Positions 43,811-56,700 of a stretch of 64,000 bases of DNA are shown piece by piece. Position 1 is the first letter of the stretch. Each line of letters begins with the position of its first letter. Below the pieces are notes generated by a model. The model was not told the DNA's origin, made no database searches, and was given only the letters and a program-made list of their open reading frames with translations. The translations under genes were made by a program, and so were the position numbers. The stretch spans positions 12,530,190 to 12,594,189 of the forward strand of contig OZ020518.1 of NCBI GenBank assembly GCA_963971425.1, given 5' to 3'. The DNA comes from Bryoerythrophyllum caledonicum. Its lineage: Eukaryota > Streptophyta > Bryopsida > Pottiales > Pottiaceae.

Positions 43811-45871
43811 ATGCGGAGCGGTCTCGCGGGCGCGTGGAAACCGGGCACTTCGAAGCCTGCTCCACGCACGGTCGCGATTGAGGATGTGAACGACGATGCG
43901 AGTTTCGCGGTTCACGCGAGTGTGCAGAAACAGCGGCACCAGCTACCTGTGTATAAGCAGCGGGAGAATGTGCTGTACCTCGTGGAGAATCATGCCACCA
44001 CGATTGTTGTAGGCGAGACTGGGAGCGGGAAGACCACTCAAATTCCGCAGCTTTTGGTCGAGGCCGGGTGGGCGGAAGGCGGCCGGGCCATTGCGTGCAC
44101 GCAGCCGCGCCAGATTGCCGCGCAGACGATTGCCGCGAGAGTGGCGGAGGAGATGCGGGTCACGCTCGGCACGCAGGTCGGGTATTCCGTCCGGTTCGAT
44201 GAAGTTGCAACTCGGGGTGTAACGAAAATCAAGTACATGACGGATGGTGTGCTGTTGCGAGAGATGATGGCGGATCCGTTGCTGTCGACTTACAGCGTCA
44301 TTATGGTGGACGAAGCGCATGAACGCAGTATTGCGACCGATGTTCTTCTTGGGCTTTTGAAGAAGATCATCAGGCGACGCCCGGAGTTGCGTTTGATCGT
44401 TGCTTCTGCTACGATGGACACTCAAGCTTTTCGTGACTTCTTTGACACCAGCGGAGAGAAATTGCGACTTGGAGAGTCGTCGTTGCCCAGTCGAACTCCA
44501 GCCGTGCTGTTGGTTGAGGGAAGGACACACTCGGTACTTGTACATTACAGTGACGAACCGGTGAAGGACTATCTCCAAGCCGTGGTCTCCACGACTATGT
44601 CTCTTCACAAGAATGAAGCCCCGGGCGACATTTTAGTGTTCCTTACGGGCCAGGATGACGTGAATGCGGCTGTGCAAATGATTAGTGAGGAGGCCGAGAA
44701 GTTACCACGTGCTTTGGTGGTCTTTCCTCTCTATGCAGGGTTGCCTGCGTCTGACCAGGAGCTTGTCTTCCGGCCTTCGTTATCCTCACGGCGGAAGGTT
44801 ATTTTGGCCACGAACATTGCAGAGACGTCGGTCACTATACCTGGGATTGTGTATGTGATTGACAGTGGTTTTTCGAAGCAGAAATTTTACAATCCCGTCA
44901 CCAATGTTGAAGCATTGGTTGCAGTCCCTATTTCTCAAGCCTCAGCTGAGCAGAGGGCTGGACGAGCAGGTCGTGAACGTCCGGGAAAATGCTTTCGCTT
45001 GTACACTGAAGAAACCTTTGCGACCATGAGGCCAGAGGGTGTGCCTGAGATTCAGAAGTCGAATCTCCTGTCGACAGTACTGCAACTGAAAGCGTTGGGA
45101 ATAGACAATGTGATGCAGTTCGATTGGTTAGCGCCACCGCCTCCCGAGTGCATGGTCAGGGCACTAGAAATCCTATATGCACTTGGTATTATGGATGACT
45201 ATGCCAAACTCACCTCACCGCTCGGTTACCAGGTTTCAGAGCTTCCACTTGATCCCATGTCAGCGAAGATGTTGCTCACTGCAGCGGAAATTGGGTGCCT
45301 GAAAGAGGGTCTCACGATGGCCGCTGTGATGTCGGTCCAAACGATCTGGGCATCTGGCAGGGAGAGGAAAGAGATGGACGAAGCTCGTGGACAATTCGGA
45401 GTTGCTGAAGGGGACATGGTCTCTTACTTGAATGTTTATGAAGGATATTTGGGAGCGAAGAACCAGGGGCGGTGGTGCTATGCAAATTGCGTCAACTATC
45501 ACGCCATGGCGAAGGTTGCGAAGGTGAGGTCCCAGCTCAGCAGGCTATTGCAGCAACTTGGTGTCAACAAACATGCACAGCGTGACGACGACGATGTGAA
45601 GCTGGTTACAAAGGCAATCACAGCAGGTTTTTTCTCCAACGCAGCCCGACTTGAGGCGGAAGGTGGGAACAAATACTGGTCTTTGAGGGGCAATCAGGAA
45701 CTGTTTATACACCCTTCCTCTGTTTTGTTCAGAGTTTCACCCAAGTGGGTGGTCTTCCAGTCAATTATTTTCCTGGAGCGCTATTATATGTGGAATGTCA
45801 CGGCCATTGACTCAGCATGGCTTTCGGAATCGGCCCCTCATTTTTACCGGCTTGGTCGGGGCAGAGGTTGA
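43811..45871 (+). CDS. DHX35: DHX35-type DEAH-box RNA helicase, intronless
   Basis: Single-exon frame of 686 codons. Motif I GETGSGKTT at 68-76, Ia TQPRQIAA at 97-104, II DEAH at 167-170, III SAT at 199-201, V region TNIAETSVTIPGIVYVID, VI QRAGRAGR at 381-388, then winged-helix, ratchet and OB-fold parts ending near DVTAIDSAWLSE-type text (here NVTAIDSAWLSESAPHFYRL). N-terminal FW/WKPGT-type start, length and C-terminus match DHX35 (about 700 residues), a helicase of catalytic spliceosomes. The N-terminal MRSGLAGAWKPGTSK fits that family, supporting the chosen ATG. Other host genes nearby are spliced, so lack of introns suggests a retrocopy or lineage-specific intron loss; the frame is fully open and likely functional. 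It starts 49 bp after the PHF5A-like stop. Confidence 0.95.
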   Translation: MRSGLAGAWKPGTSKPAPRTVAIEDVNDDASFAVHASVQKQRHQLPVYKQRENVLYLVENHATTIVVGETGSGKTTQIPQLLVEAGWAEGGRAIACTQPRQIAAQTIAARVAEEMRVTLGTQVGYSVRFDEVATRGVTKIKYMTDGVLLREMMADPLLSTYSVIMVDEAHERSIATDVLLGLLKKIIRRRPELRLIVASATMDTQAFRDFFDTSGEKLRLGESSLPSRTPAVLLVEGRTHSVLVHYSDEPVKDYLQAVVSTTMSLHKNEAPGDILVFLTGQDDVNAAVQMISEEAEKLPRALVVFPLYAGLPASDQELVFRPSLSSRRKVILATNIAETSVTIPGIVYVIDSGFSKQKFYNPVTNVEALVAVPISQASAEQRAGRAGRERPGKCFRLYTEETFATMRPEGVPEIQKSNLLSTVLQLKALGIDNVMQFDWLAPPPPECMVRALEILYALGIMDDYAKLTSPLGYQVSELPLDPMSAKMLLTAAEIGCLKEGLTMAAVMSVQTIWASGRERKEMDEARGQFGVAEGDMVSYLNVYEGYLGAKNQGRWCYANCVNYHAMAKVAKVRSQLSRLLQQLGVNKHAQRDDDDVKLVTKAITAGFFSNAARLEAEGGNKYWSLRGNQELFIHPSSVLFRVSPKWVVFQSIIFLERYYMWNVTAIDSAWLSESAPHFYRLGRGRG

Positions 45872-47531
45872 TATAGGAGTGGAAGGAGGACAATACTTAG
45901 CGCCTGTTATGTTTTTCAAGCCATTTTCATTGAACGAGAGCTTACACTGATTGCTGCGATTTATGTCTTCAATCAGTGATTACCTCGGACCTTCTATCGT
46001 ATTTGCTGTTCGTGTGATGGGCAGGGAGAGGTACTGAATGGATTACTTCAATTTGCCCTTTCGCATTGAGATCATGACTATGTGCTCCTACTTACTGTAA
46101 ATAATGAAACGATACCGGTTTCAGCTGTCGACCGAGATGATTGCCGTCGCAGTGTTACAGCTCGAGGAGTTGAAGGTCGTGCTCATGTTTGCTGCACAAC
46201 AGGAAGATAAGTCGTTGGAGACATCAATTCTGTCACTGCTTCGGCGCTTACAGCCCGAGTGCCCAGCCAACTCAAGCCAGGTGAGGTAAGGAGCCTTCTC
46301 TGTGTTTGTTGTTGTGTCACTTGAAGGTGTGCAAGGAATTTGTAACGAATCTGACTGCAGTATATGGTACCTCGCCATCAATCTTAGTCGCCATGGTGTT
46401 CTGTCGAAAACATCCAGCTTCAAATGATTGAAATGGAAACTGAGCTTTTTAAAGATGAAGCAAGCACTTTCTGGGACGAAAATCTGCAGAATCTGCAACA
46501 CGACGTCTTCATTTGTGGTGCGGTAGGTTTTGCCTCTGTAGTATTCCGGTCTGTACCAAACTTCTTAATGTTTTTTTGACCCTTCTTCGAGACTAACGCG
46601 AGATTATCACTTCCCGGCATCGCTGCCTCCCTCCCACGACAGGTCTGGTGCTCTCGAGCGGTCACACCGTCGCGACCATCCTTGATGATGATCACAAGCT
46701 GGACCGACCAGGATATATGTAAACTGTGTAATGTATGAGACGCTTGAGCTGGACTGGTGTGGTTGGGACCGCAGCTGCCCCGCTATAAATCATGCTGGAT
46801 GTGGAGGAGATCAACCAGCTGCTCCACGGAGAAGAATTCCCAGTCTCCGCACACAGCAGGACCTAGAACGGTGAGCAGAGTCCGACGAGCAAGGTCCGAG
46901 GAAGGACTTCCGATCGAGTTGACAGAACATGTGACGCTGTTACTCGGTTCTGCTTACATCGGAGAGAATGTCCCAACGTCACAGAATCTGCTCACGTGCA
47001 CCTTGATTGTGTTGCGTATCGCCCACCGCATTGTCCAAAGAGTTTATGCAGTTTGGAACACAAGTGAGCGCCAAGTACTTGGTGACGGGAGTAGCGAGAA
47101 AATGTTCAAGCTACTGCAAGTTTTCTTTTTGTCCAAGTACGGTGAAGTTGGTGAACAAACCAAGAACGTCTAAAATGAACAAGCTGACAGACATCTAACA
47201 AACTTCAATCTGCAGCACAACTGCATTCAGAGTTCATTACTACCGCTTTTTTACAAATGTTGATGTTGATAAAAAGGAAGCGACCATCCAACCTGTAGCT
47301 ACTCAACCACTGCCACGCTTGAAATTACCTCCTCTCAGATAAAGATAGCACCCTCTTCTTAGCCTATTTTTTTCTCTCCAACCTACAGCAACTTCTCGAT
47401 TCCCAGGGCCTTTGTTCTATATAAACCAGGATTGACCTCGGATTATAAATCATGAGCTATAATTAAGTTGATATTGGCCATTTACTAGTAGTACACATAA
47501 TATACAAGCATGACAAAACTCTAGCATGTGC
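45872..47531. other. Region between convergent DHX35 and TRPC4AP genes
   Basis: It should hold both 3' untranslated regions. A 61-codon plus frame (46104-46289) with LEELKVVLMFAAQQEDKSLE ends at a CAG|GTGAGG donor, and a 138-codon plus frame lies at 46757-47173; neither matches a family I know. A small spliced gene is possible but not supported. Confidence 0.35.
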
Positions 47532-50500
47532 CTAAGCGTGAGTCCACATGCCATCAGCTTGGAAGCCATAGAGGAGAGAGCAGGGCGAGTCTGGTTGGGA
47601 ACAGAGCAAGTCCACAATATGGAGCCAATCCGAAAACGGTAGCTGGGTTGAGTATTGGAGGGACACGCCCTCACGCCCTCGTTTCCTCAGATAATAGCTG
47701 CGCCAGAACTCGAGAAGAGACCGGAAGGTTTGAAGAACTCTCATGTCATCTGCTCTCAACGCTTGAAGGTATGCCTGAAGCTCTCCGCCCCTCTCCAAAA
47801 ACATAAAGATGATGAGAGCCGTATTTAGAACACATATATTATCCTGCACATTTTATAATCCATCTTGTCAGTGGCTCTCAGGTGAATCAGTAGGTGAAAG
47901 AAGACATCGACATCTTGCCAAAAACAAAAAATCACAGAATCTACAACACACCCCAGTCATTTTGATATCAGTACTAGATATTGTCCTCTTCGAAAAATTC
48001 GACCAGTTAGCCACAGTTTATCAAAGAGCGCGTGACGAAAAAACTTCTAAGCATCGTCACTTTACTTGGAGGGATTAGAGAGGTTGCGAGACTGAAATGC
48101 ACCTGGTTGATGTCATCGACCTGCACGGCGCACATGAGGCTTTTCAGCAACCGTAAGGTGTTGTGCGAAACGAAGGTAGCAATCTTACAGTAATCTACGT
48201 CCTCCCTAAACCCAAATCCATAGCCGTCTTTCCTCGTTCCAGTTTCCTTTGAAAACAACCCATATGGGCTTGAACCCAGGCCTGTTGAGTGTCTCTTGAA
48301 GTAATCCAGAGACAGAACGACAGCCCGAATGAACACATTTGAGTCCACCAGATTTGTAACCAAGACCTGCAGTTGACGCATCAGAAACAAATCAAAAGCC
48401 TTGGTCTGCTTACAAGATACACACCTCGTCGAAAGCTTTATCTAATATGCATCGATGGCACATATTTTACTACAAGATTTGTGAGATTGATTGTCCTAGA
48501 ATGCAGAATCCTTCTGGTGCATATGATGGAAGAACACTTTCTTTCAATCAAGGCAAAGCATTGACACTTTAGTGATTTCACGACTTACCTCTACGAACTG
48601 GTCGAACTTAACTCCAGCCAAAAGTCTGTCAAGACGCTCAAATAATGATTTGTTGAACTTGATGAGCTCTCCCAGAAGGTCAAAGTTGATCTAATCACAA
48701 TCAGAAAAGGAAACCTCTGAGATGAAAGGATCACAATAATTTGCAGCCTCTGCAGCGAACCAAAGCACAATATTACGAAGAGTAATGCAACACTAACCTG
48801 TAGAGAGGTAGCACATTTAAATCCTCCTTTCAGAATCTCTTGCAGTAGATGTTCCATCAATCCAGTCGATGCTGCAACTTCCTGCTCAATCCAACAAAGT
48901 GATAAGCCATTTTGTCAAAAAATTTGAGGACTCCTTCAATACTACCCAGCAGCATCCAAAATATAACATAAACTTGATGCTACATATTGAGTTCTCCTGA
49001 AAAATGACATCGAACAGACTTCAAGTGTGAGAGTAAGGTCCTTACTTGATCCTTATGATCCGCACCCCGCAGAAAGGCTTCCACACATGAGGCAAGCCAG
49101 AACCTGCAAGTGCTATTCTGTGAGTAGTAAGACCTTAAAAGTACTGCAAAGTAAAAGTATCAAAAACCAAGACAAAGTAGCGCAGTCTTGGAAGATGTGC
49201 GTACCGATAAAGAGAGTCGCCGGGTTCTTTTACTAATATCTTCAGAATCTTCACCATAAGACCATCTGATTCCTTACCATCGTTGTTTTTGCTCCAGAAG
49301 GAGAAGCTCTCCTGAACGCAACCACGCATGAACAATCCTTCAATGGTGGCGAAGGCATTTGACAAAAAGCACAAAACTAGCGAGGCAATCAAGGCTAGGT
49401 CTCTTGTTTGTTGCAATATGATTGCAATTGAGGAAGACTGGTCGTGGTCTTATGAGGGTACCTTGGAGACGCTGGGAACCAGTAATAGTTGCTTGTTGGT
49501 ACGATTGCAGCTGTCACGATCGCAAAAGTTGTGAATTAACCTTAGATATTGAATCTTGAGGGCCTGCAAGGAGGGAGATATAGTCAAAATTCCACGCACA
49601 AACACTACCTGCAAGACTGGCGAGCACAAGCACTACAGAAGGAAATATGAAAACACATTGAAACAAACATCCAACTCTTTGACTTAGAAAAGAAGTACGC
49701 TGAAATTACCATGTATCCATTGCAACCAGGGCTTACTATTCCAAGTCCCGTGCACAAAAGTGGCCGAAATGCCTCAAACCTACTTGTGTAGCAAACAAAA
49801 ACTGCCAAATTTTGTACCAATCCGTCCAGAACGTCTACCATCCTAGACGGTATTCATAAGTTAGGGCCTTCAAGTCCTTACCGACTTCGGATTGCAGACA
49901 CATCCAAGGCCATGGATTCCTCGAGAATGCGCACGGGTGGGTGTTGGCACCCAGTCTAGCTTGTCAAACATGTCGTTTAGCACGTTAACCAGCCCCAGCT
50001 CTGCCAGCGAATTCTGCACCTGTAGATAAATTTTTATCACACGTTGAATTATATCTTACGTCGCATGACTGGTATAATTCCACTTGTGAACTCACAGCAA
50101 TAATGACATAGTCTCTCTCAGCCAGATTTTCAAAGCAATGTAGAGCAAAATCAACAACCAGGACTAAACATTTGCTGGGTATATGTACCTGCTCTCTTCT
50201 TTTACCGCTGCACAAGGCACATAACACAAAGAGCACTTCGACGTGATGCTGCATGCCACAACTCAAGCATCAACAATCACGTACAAAACATATAGAAAGG
50301 TTCTTACGCAGCAGAATCTACCTAAGAAGAAAAGGTCTAGCTGAAATATTTGCATCCAAGGAAAAGTCTCAGGTGGAACGCATTCGAAAGTTCAAGGTCA
50401 GCGAATAATAGATCTCCCTAATGAATCACCTCTCCAGTGTCTTAAATTGAATATTCACGAAAGACACCTTGCATTGTTTCCTCTCTGAATACAAGAGAAA

Positions 50501-52899
50501 AAAAGCTTCATTTGTGCTTCATTGTACGAAATTACACTGGACTTCTTTTTTGACGCAAAAAAACTGACAATTCCCACAATCTGAAGGAAATCAGTATATA
50601 CAAGATCTTACCGAAGCGGCCAGGTGTACGACGCCAGTAGAGAGAGCAGTACGATCCAGAAAGGTTATGATGTTCCAATCTAAAATCCTCTCATCCGATA
50701 GACTTAAGCCTGCCGTCTCTTGATGGAGATGAGAATCAGGACCGGATCGTTGCCGACCTGCCAGTTGCGAAATCACAGCTCCCGTCTCGTCAAGCAGTTG
50801 CGCTCGAGTCACACGAAAAGCATGATACATCCTTTCTAATGTACCCCGCATAGATAAGGCTGCCGTAAGCTCAGAAAGCTCAGATGATGGATTACCCTGC
50901 AGCCACTCCGCCCACGACTGGATTGTGACGTCAAACATAGCACAGTTAAGTACATGCATACATCAGTTATGGTACCAGTTACGTCAATAACACTCGAGTG
51001 CAAACATTGACTTGATAGGGTCAGAAGCAAATGTTGGAAAAATCTTGGTTTCCATTTTATGACCTACAAGCATAGCCAGGAGAACATATAAAAGAGTATT
51101 GAAGATGGTCAGTCGCCTCACCTCACGATTGAACGAAACTTTGTTCAATGTGAGGAGTTTCACCAGGCGTGCAAGAATGTCGGGTATATGTAGAATGGCC
51201 TCATGGTTTTTGTCAACCGCCGTCCATTCCGCCTCCTCAAACCTAGGCTTTTGTTGTTGGACACAACTATCTGCACTCCGATCCTGGCCCAACCATGTAT
51301 TCCCTGCCTTGGAAACAAAAACAAAAGCCACAGCTACACATTTGAGCAGCCTAACTCACCAGCAGAATTTCCATGTACACCTACTAGAGCATGATTCAGA
51401 CCCAAGAAAACTCTCCAATGATACACGAATCACTCATCGGGCTATCAACGTGATCCCTTACATTCTAAAGTGTGAGCAGGGAACTTCATTAAGAGGTGCA
51501 ATTAAGGCGAGAGATCCCGCAACAAATCACAGATGGCATGTTTCATTATAACACACGATCCTTTAGGGAATGGCTGCATGGTTACGAGATGAATGGATAA
51601 CATATGAACATAACGATGTGGCTATACACCACGGGACATCCATACATACAAGGTCGGTCCATTGTACCATTATGCAGTACCTCGGGTTCAAAAACCACCA
51701 CCGCAAAAACGCGGCAGAATGAAGCCAGCTGCCTTGAGGAGAAATTGGAGACAAGGCTTGTAAAGTTCGGGATATCCTGCACTAGCCATGTGTCTTGTCG
51801 AGTTGCCAGAACTTCTTCTGCGAGATTAACAGCTGCACCGGAAACACAGACACCATATCAGAAGGTAAAGAACCTACTCATCACTTCCAAACACTCAAAT
51901 TACCGTGAACAAAGCTAAGGAAGCACACATTGAAAACACAACAGCAACGGTAATGTTGTACATGTATTGTTCAAGCCTACTGCACCCAACTAAAAGAGAT
52001 CGTGAGATGAGCTGCTCTCAAAGGACATACAGAATCTTCAGAGCTGCTTGCAATTACATAGAGATCAAGCTGTAATACAAAGCTAATAACCACATCCAGC
52101 GACGAGGACGAGATTAGTTTAGTGCCATCGTCAATCGAAAGAGATCAAATGTCAAGTCATCCACACGGATTTACAAACGCGGACCTACCCATCAGAAAAC
52201 TTCTTCGGATCAACGTCGACAGAATGATCGAGCTGCTCGTTGAGGTCAACCTTTACTGAACTCATGAACCTTTGCATAGGGCAAGCAATTTCTACAACGC
52301 CAGGACATAGTAAATGATGAGTGGATAAAGATGTAAGGGCACTAACCGTTGTTGAACGTATTGTGAAAGCGCATCAAGCCAAACAGCTTCACCACGAACT
52401 TCTTATCAGCGGCCAAATGCTCGATGACGGGGTGCACCGTGGAACAGAGCTCACGCAACACACTCAAGCACTCATTCCGGATGTACAGCACCTTCACCGT
52501 AAACCTCAGCTTCTCAGAATTGTCCGGAGACGAAAACTTGCAGAAGAGAGCTCGGAGGAGCAGTACGTCCCCCCCAAAGAGCACGAAAGCTTCCCGGTTC
52601 AGCTGGTACCCGTCGTTGTTCCACTCACATAAACTCTGCGCCACTCTTGACAGCACCGCTTGGCAGGAATCCACATCGAGGGCCACCAAGGCGCTCTCCA
52701 GCTCAATGCACAGAGGAGCTATCTCAGGCGCCCTGCTCTCTAGTCTGCCATAAACCGCCGCCGGCAATTGCCGCAAACTCTTGCACCCTTTCCCTGTAAT
52801 TTGCGCCCTAATCAACACGTTCACCATCGCCTTCTGTTGCAACCCACCACCCTCATCGTCCATCTGGGAGTCATAACCGCACGGTCGCTCGGACCCCAT
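47532..52899 (-). CDS. TRPC4AP: TRPC4AP/TRUSS orthologue, 13 exons
   Basis: The minus-strand exons 52347-52899, 51681-51832, 51122-51307, 50612-50917, 50189-50248, 49882-50019, 49462-49563, 49205-49311, 49046-49103, 48798-48881, 48589-48690, 48103-48366 and 47532-47843 join with GT-AG introns and consistent phase to 807 codons plus stop; the animal protein is about 797. Matches run end to end: LTGRGL-like ITGKGCKSL, LFGGDVLLL, DIPNFTSLVSNFSSRQLASF, VEVLFVLCALCSGKRREQ, LKIQYLRLIHNFCD, LVKEPGDSLYRFW, FDLLGELIKFN, NLVDSNVFIRAVVLSLD, CVLNTALIIFMFLERGGEL and LEFWRSYYLRK. In animals TRPC4AP is a substrate receptor of the DDB1-CUL4 ubiquitin ligase that reads Arg-containing C-terminal degrons. The protein is all-helical (armadillo-like). 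A similar receptor role here is inference. The first ATG is 52899. Confidence 0.95.
52189..52291 (-). other. Candidate cryptic (poison) exon in TRPC4AP intron 1
   Basis: A 103-nt stretch is bounded by TTGTAG| and |GTAGGT, starts in the phase left by exon 1 and stays open (EIACPMQRFMSSVKVDLNEQ). Because 103 is not a multiple of 3, its inclusion would put a TAA two codons into exon 2. The animal protein has no counterpart. It is either chance or a regulated exon that would trigger nonsense-mediated decay. Confidence 0.3.
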
Positions 52900-53760
52900 C
52901 ACTGCGCAACTCCCAACAACGGCGTAATCCCGAAACCTACCGCCTCAAGCTCCAATTCCCCACTACATACTACGGGGCGCGTGACAAGCTTGCTCTGAGA
53001 AACCCAATACAATGCTGGATCTCAACATAACCCCAAAGAATCGCAGATTGCCCATCCTCACGTCCTCATACAATTAAGAGCTCAGAAGACCAACTCCACT
53101 TGAACCTGAACCACGAAACCACCATAAAACACTGTCTCACGCCATAGCCCATCTCCTCAGCAAAGCCAGCAACATATTCTTACGCACTCACTCAACCAAC
53201 ATAACCCCGACATCGCCCCTCACATCAAAACCACATAACTCAACAAAACCCAAATGCGATCGGCAACCAAAACAGAGAAGCTCCGCAACTGACGCATATA
53301 ACTGAATTCAAGCTCACTCTATCTCTCCACCCGCCCCCACACACACACATACACACTCACTCGATCGAAATGACAAGACTAGGATCATCAGTGCAGCGAC
53401 AACCACACACTCCCCTATAGCCACCATTCAACTCCATACCACTCACCGATTTCCACATCCTCACAAGCATGGCGCCTCGGTCGGCCACCACAGCGCCAAA
53501 CACAATCCGTCGAGACTTACGAGTGGCAGCTTCTCGTCGTCATCGCCATCGGCTCGTCTCTCGCGAAGAAGTCCTCGCGATTCAGGAAGAAACTCCTTCC
53601 TCCGACAAGGTCTCATTTCCGACATAAATCAAGGTATTCGTTGATTCCGGAATATAGCGTCGGAGGAGCCGGAATTTGGTCTATGCCGGAATTAGGAGGC
53701 AAGCCCTTCTTTGTCAAAACCACGACACCTAACTCCGCCACCAAACAAGATCTACAGCTA
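52900..53760. promoter_or_regulatory. CpG-rich 5' region of the TRPC4AP gene
   Basis: A moderately GC-rich, gene-free stretch directly upstream of the TRPC4AP start, with a short (CA)n-like CACACACACA tract at 53337-53360. It probably contains the promoter and 5' leader on the minus strand. A 52-codon plus frame at 53469-53627 is too short to call. Confidence 0.4.
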
Positions 53761-56700
53761 GTACTGATCTTGACCTGAAGATCTAATTTTACGGGTTTTC
53801 GTACTATATGCGAACCTCTTCGGACTCTTATTCCGAGACGAGGTGATGATATCTAGGTTTCTTTGGATTCCTCTCTCTCTGTTATCTACGATTTTGGGGG
53901 TTTCGAAGGTCATCTGTGTGATCGCGTTCGCATTCATGCGTACGCCAGTCATCAATGGCGGTTTATCATGGTTCTTACATGCGTGACGTCATTTTGGTTT
54001 TGAATATTACTGGATATCATATGCTTTCCGTACATTTCAGCATTTTAAAATCATCTGCATTCTAGGTTTCGCTCTAAATTAAATTGTTGGATTAGACTTT
54101 TGCTACTTTCATGTTATTTTTTTCCTTGATTTAAAAGGCAGAACTATTTTATGACTATGAATATAGCTTTCTAAATAATTTTGTTTGGAGGTGATTGCAA
54201 CAAGTTGTGTAGTGAATTTTATTTTGGTAAATGTTGTGAGTTTTTATGAATTTTTTTTTTTATTGATGAGTATATCCAAAATCCGAGAAAAATTCCATTT
54301 TTGATTAGAAGTGAATCCATTAGAAGTGAATCAATTAGAAGTGAAATTTGTATGACTGCAAGCTTTTATGTTATGGATTTTGATTGATTTCATGTGAAAG
54401 ATTAGCCTCGTAGAATTGAAAGTGTACATAATTATTAGCTCTTATCATAGTGTAGCTTTTAAGTAATTGGTCAGAATCATGGAGCTCAATCTAAGAGAAA
54501 CATAATTTATAGTATCTAGAATCCTTATTATCCTATGACATGTATTTTAGAAAAAATCTAAAATATTGACAATGATATTCCAATAAAATATTACTTTGAA
54601 GATAAATAAATACTAATGTCTAATCATATGTATATCCTAAATAAAATTCATTAGAAGACATCACATTTTTTTTTAAATACAAAAACATCTAACCCCTAAA
54701 GGATTTTTTTTTTGTGCGAGGACGTTTTCTGTTTTAGGCACGCTCCTATGTAAGTTACTTTTTGAATGTAGTAGCTTTGAGGAAACATGATTTTCTTTTG
54801 GAATTGGACTTCAGAAGAAAAAAACTATGCTATTCTATATGTTGAAGTGGGAACTCTAGGCCTTTGCACCTAGGGAAGGGGCACCTGAAAACTACCTGGA
54901 GGGTTGTAAATGCTCAAGAACTAGCAACCGTATTGGCATATGTGCAACGGTGCTTCCATTGTGTTGTGCAATTGTGCATACACCTTGTTGTCCTCCAAAA
55001 CTTTGCGCTTCCATTCTTGTGCTTTCTCCACATCAAGAGTGGAGGCACATTGTGAACAATGCGCGTCGAGAAGGAGCAACGGTTGCAATTAGATTAGAGG
55101 TTCTATTTCATTGGGTTTATTAAACACTACTTTTATCACAAATTCAGTGAAGTGAAAGTACATTTGCTCACACACAATTTTGGACTAGAACATGGTGTTG
55201 CACAGGGTCATGGTCTTGGCGAACTACCCTTGTCCTGTCGAAGATGACGGGTATGTACACTTGTCTATTTTATACGAACAGTGTTAATAATGATGCAAAA
55301 AAAGGAAAGTCTACATCATTATCAATATTTAAGAAAGGCAACTAGAAAAAATACACATATAACATCATAAAGCCAGACATTCAATCCTGCAACCCATCAT
55401 AACATGGAAAAAAATGAGAACTATTTATGCGAAGCATTTTTGAATTACATTTGGGTATGTAGGGTTGACCATGTGAAGCCTAATCCTACATATACCAACG
55501 TGTATGATTGCACGACCTTTATCTCATGGATTTTGATTTGGTGATGGAACAAACAAATACTCTATTCACACCAGCCTCACATTGAGACCGAAGTTCTTCT
55601 TCTTCTTTGTAAGCCTGCATTCACAAGTGTATCTTCATATGGTACTAACAAATTTCATGGCCATAAATAATATGCCTATGAAAACTTTACATATTGATAA
55701 GCATATATAGGCCTCCTAAACCTCATATAGGTTAAGGGCTTATCAACATACCCTAAGCCCTAAAACCTTTCTTTACCGTACCAACACACAATTTCCCCCT
55801 CCTTCTCCAAACGTTCTTTCCCCCACAAAAAAAAAAAAAAAAAAAACAAGCCCCAGATACGCCCACAATCTGTACAACCTGTACCCCTCTTGTCCCAACC
55901 ACACCTTGTCATTGATGACCCCACCCCCCATCAACGTCAATCAACTAAGTTACGACAGCCCACCCAACAGCACCGACGTGCTCTCACCAACCCCCAATGA
56001 AAAAAGAGCGATGGAGAGAACTTCCAAAACGTCCACCATGAGCCCCACCACATGAATGTGACGCCCACTCACACATTTGGAGCCTGGAACGCAGTGAGCA
56101 CACGTAGCCATAGGGTTTTGCGTTTTAGGGTTTAGGGTTACGAGGGTTTAGGGTCTAGGGTCTAGGCAGGACGAGATAGGCATTATCTCTCTTGCGTCAG
56201 TTATTCCAGCCCGACTCCATTGATTCGGAAATCAACGTGTCGTTGGCGCTTGTGACGGCGCCAGTTGTTATTGTGTGCTTTCGAAGGCAAAGGTACTTCA
56301 CTCACAGTTGGACTTTTCACATGTTGAGGAGGAAGAAGAACTTTTCACATGTCTTTGACGATGACTTTGTTGATGAAACTGAAGGGTTAATCATATAAGG
56401 TAAGCCCCCCATAACCAACAAAAATCCATAGCGAGCGCCTATAAAATTGGGGTATATCCAACCCTCTTCCATCCTATTACCACCAACTCAGCTCCAAGTG
56501 GAGGTTTGGTATTAGTCAAGACCCTTACTTTTGGTCGTTGGTTATGGCCACCCATTTTCAAATGAGTACGAGTTTAAATCCTTCTTTTAAAAATCTCGCC
56601 AGAGTGGTGAAAATCGTTTTTGAATGGTTGAAATCATCACCCTTTGATTTCACTTTTCAGTCCTTACTTCTGGATTCACTTTATTTTCCTTCTAGTTTAT

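Noticed and set aside
43943-44608. 221-codon minus-strand frame within the helicase
   Set aside because: Antisense shadow of the DEAH helicase, whose motifs are all on the plus strand.
46104-46289. Short plus frame slightly reminiscent of a TFIIS N-terminal helix bundle
   Set aside because: The similarity is vague, and splicing at its donor to the next acceptor gives a stop after a few codons.
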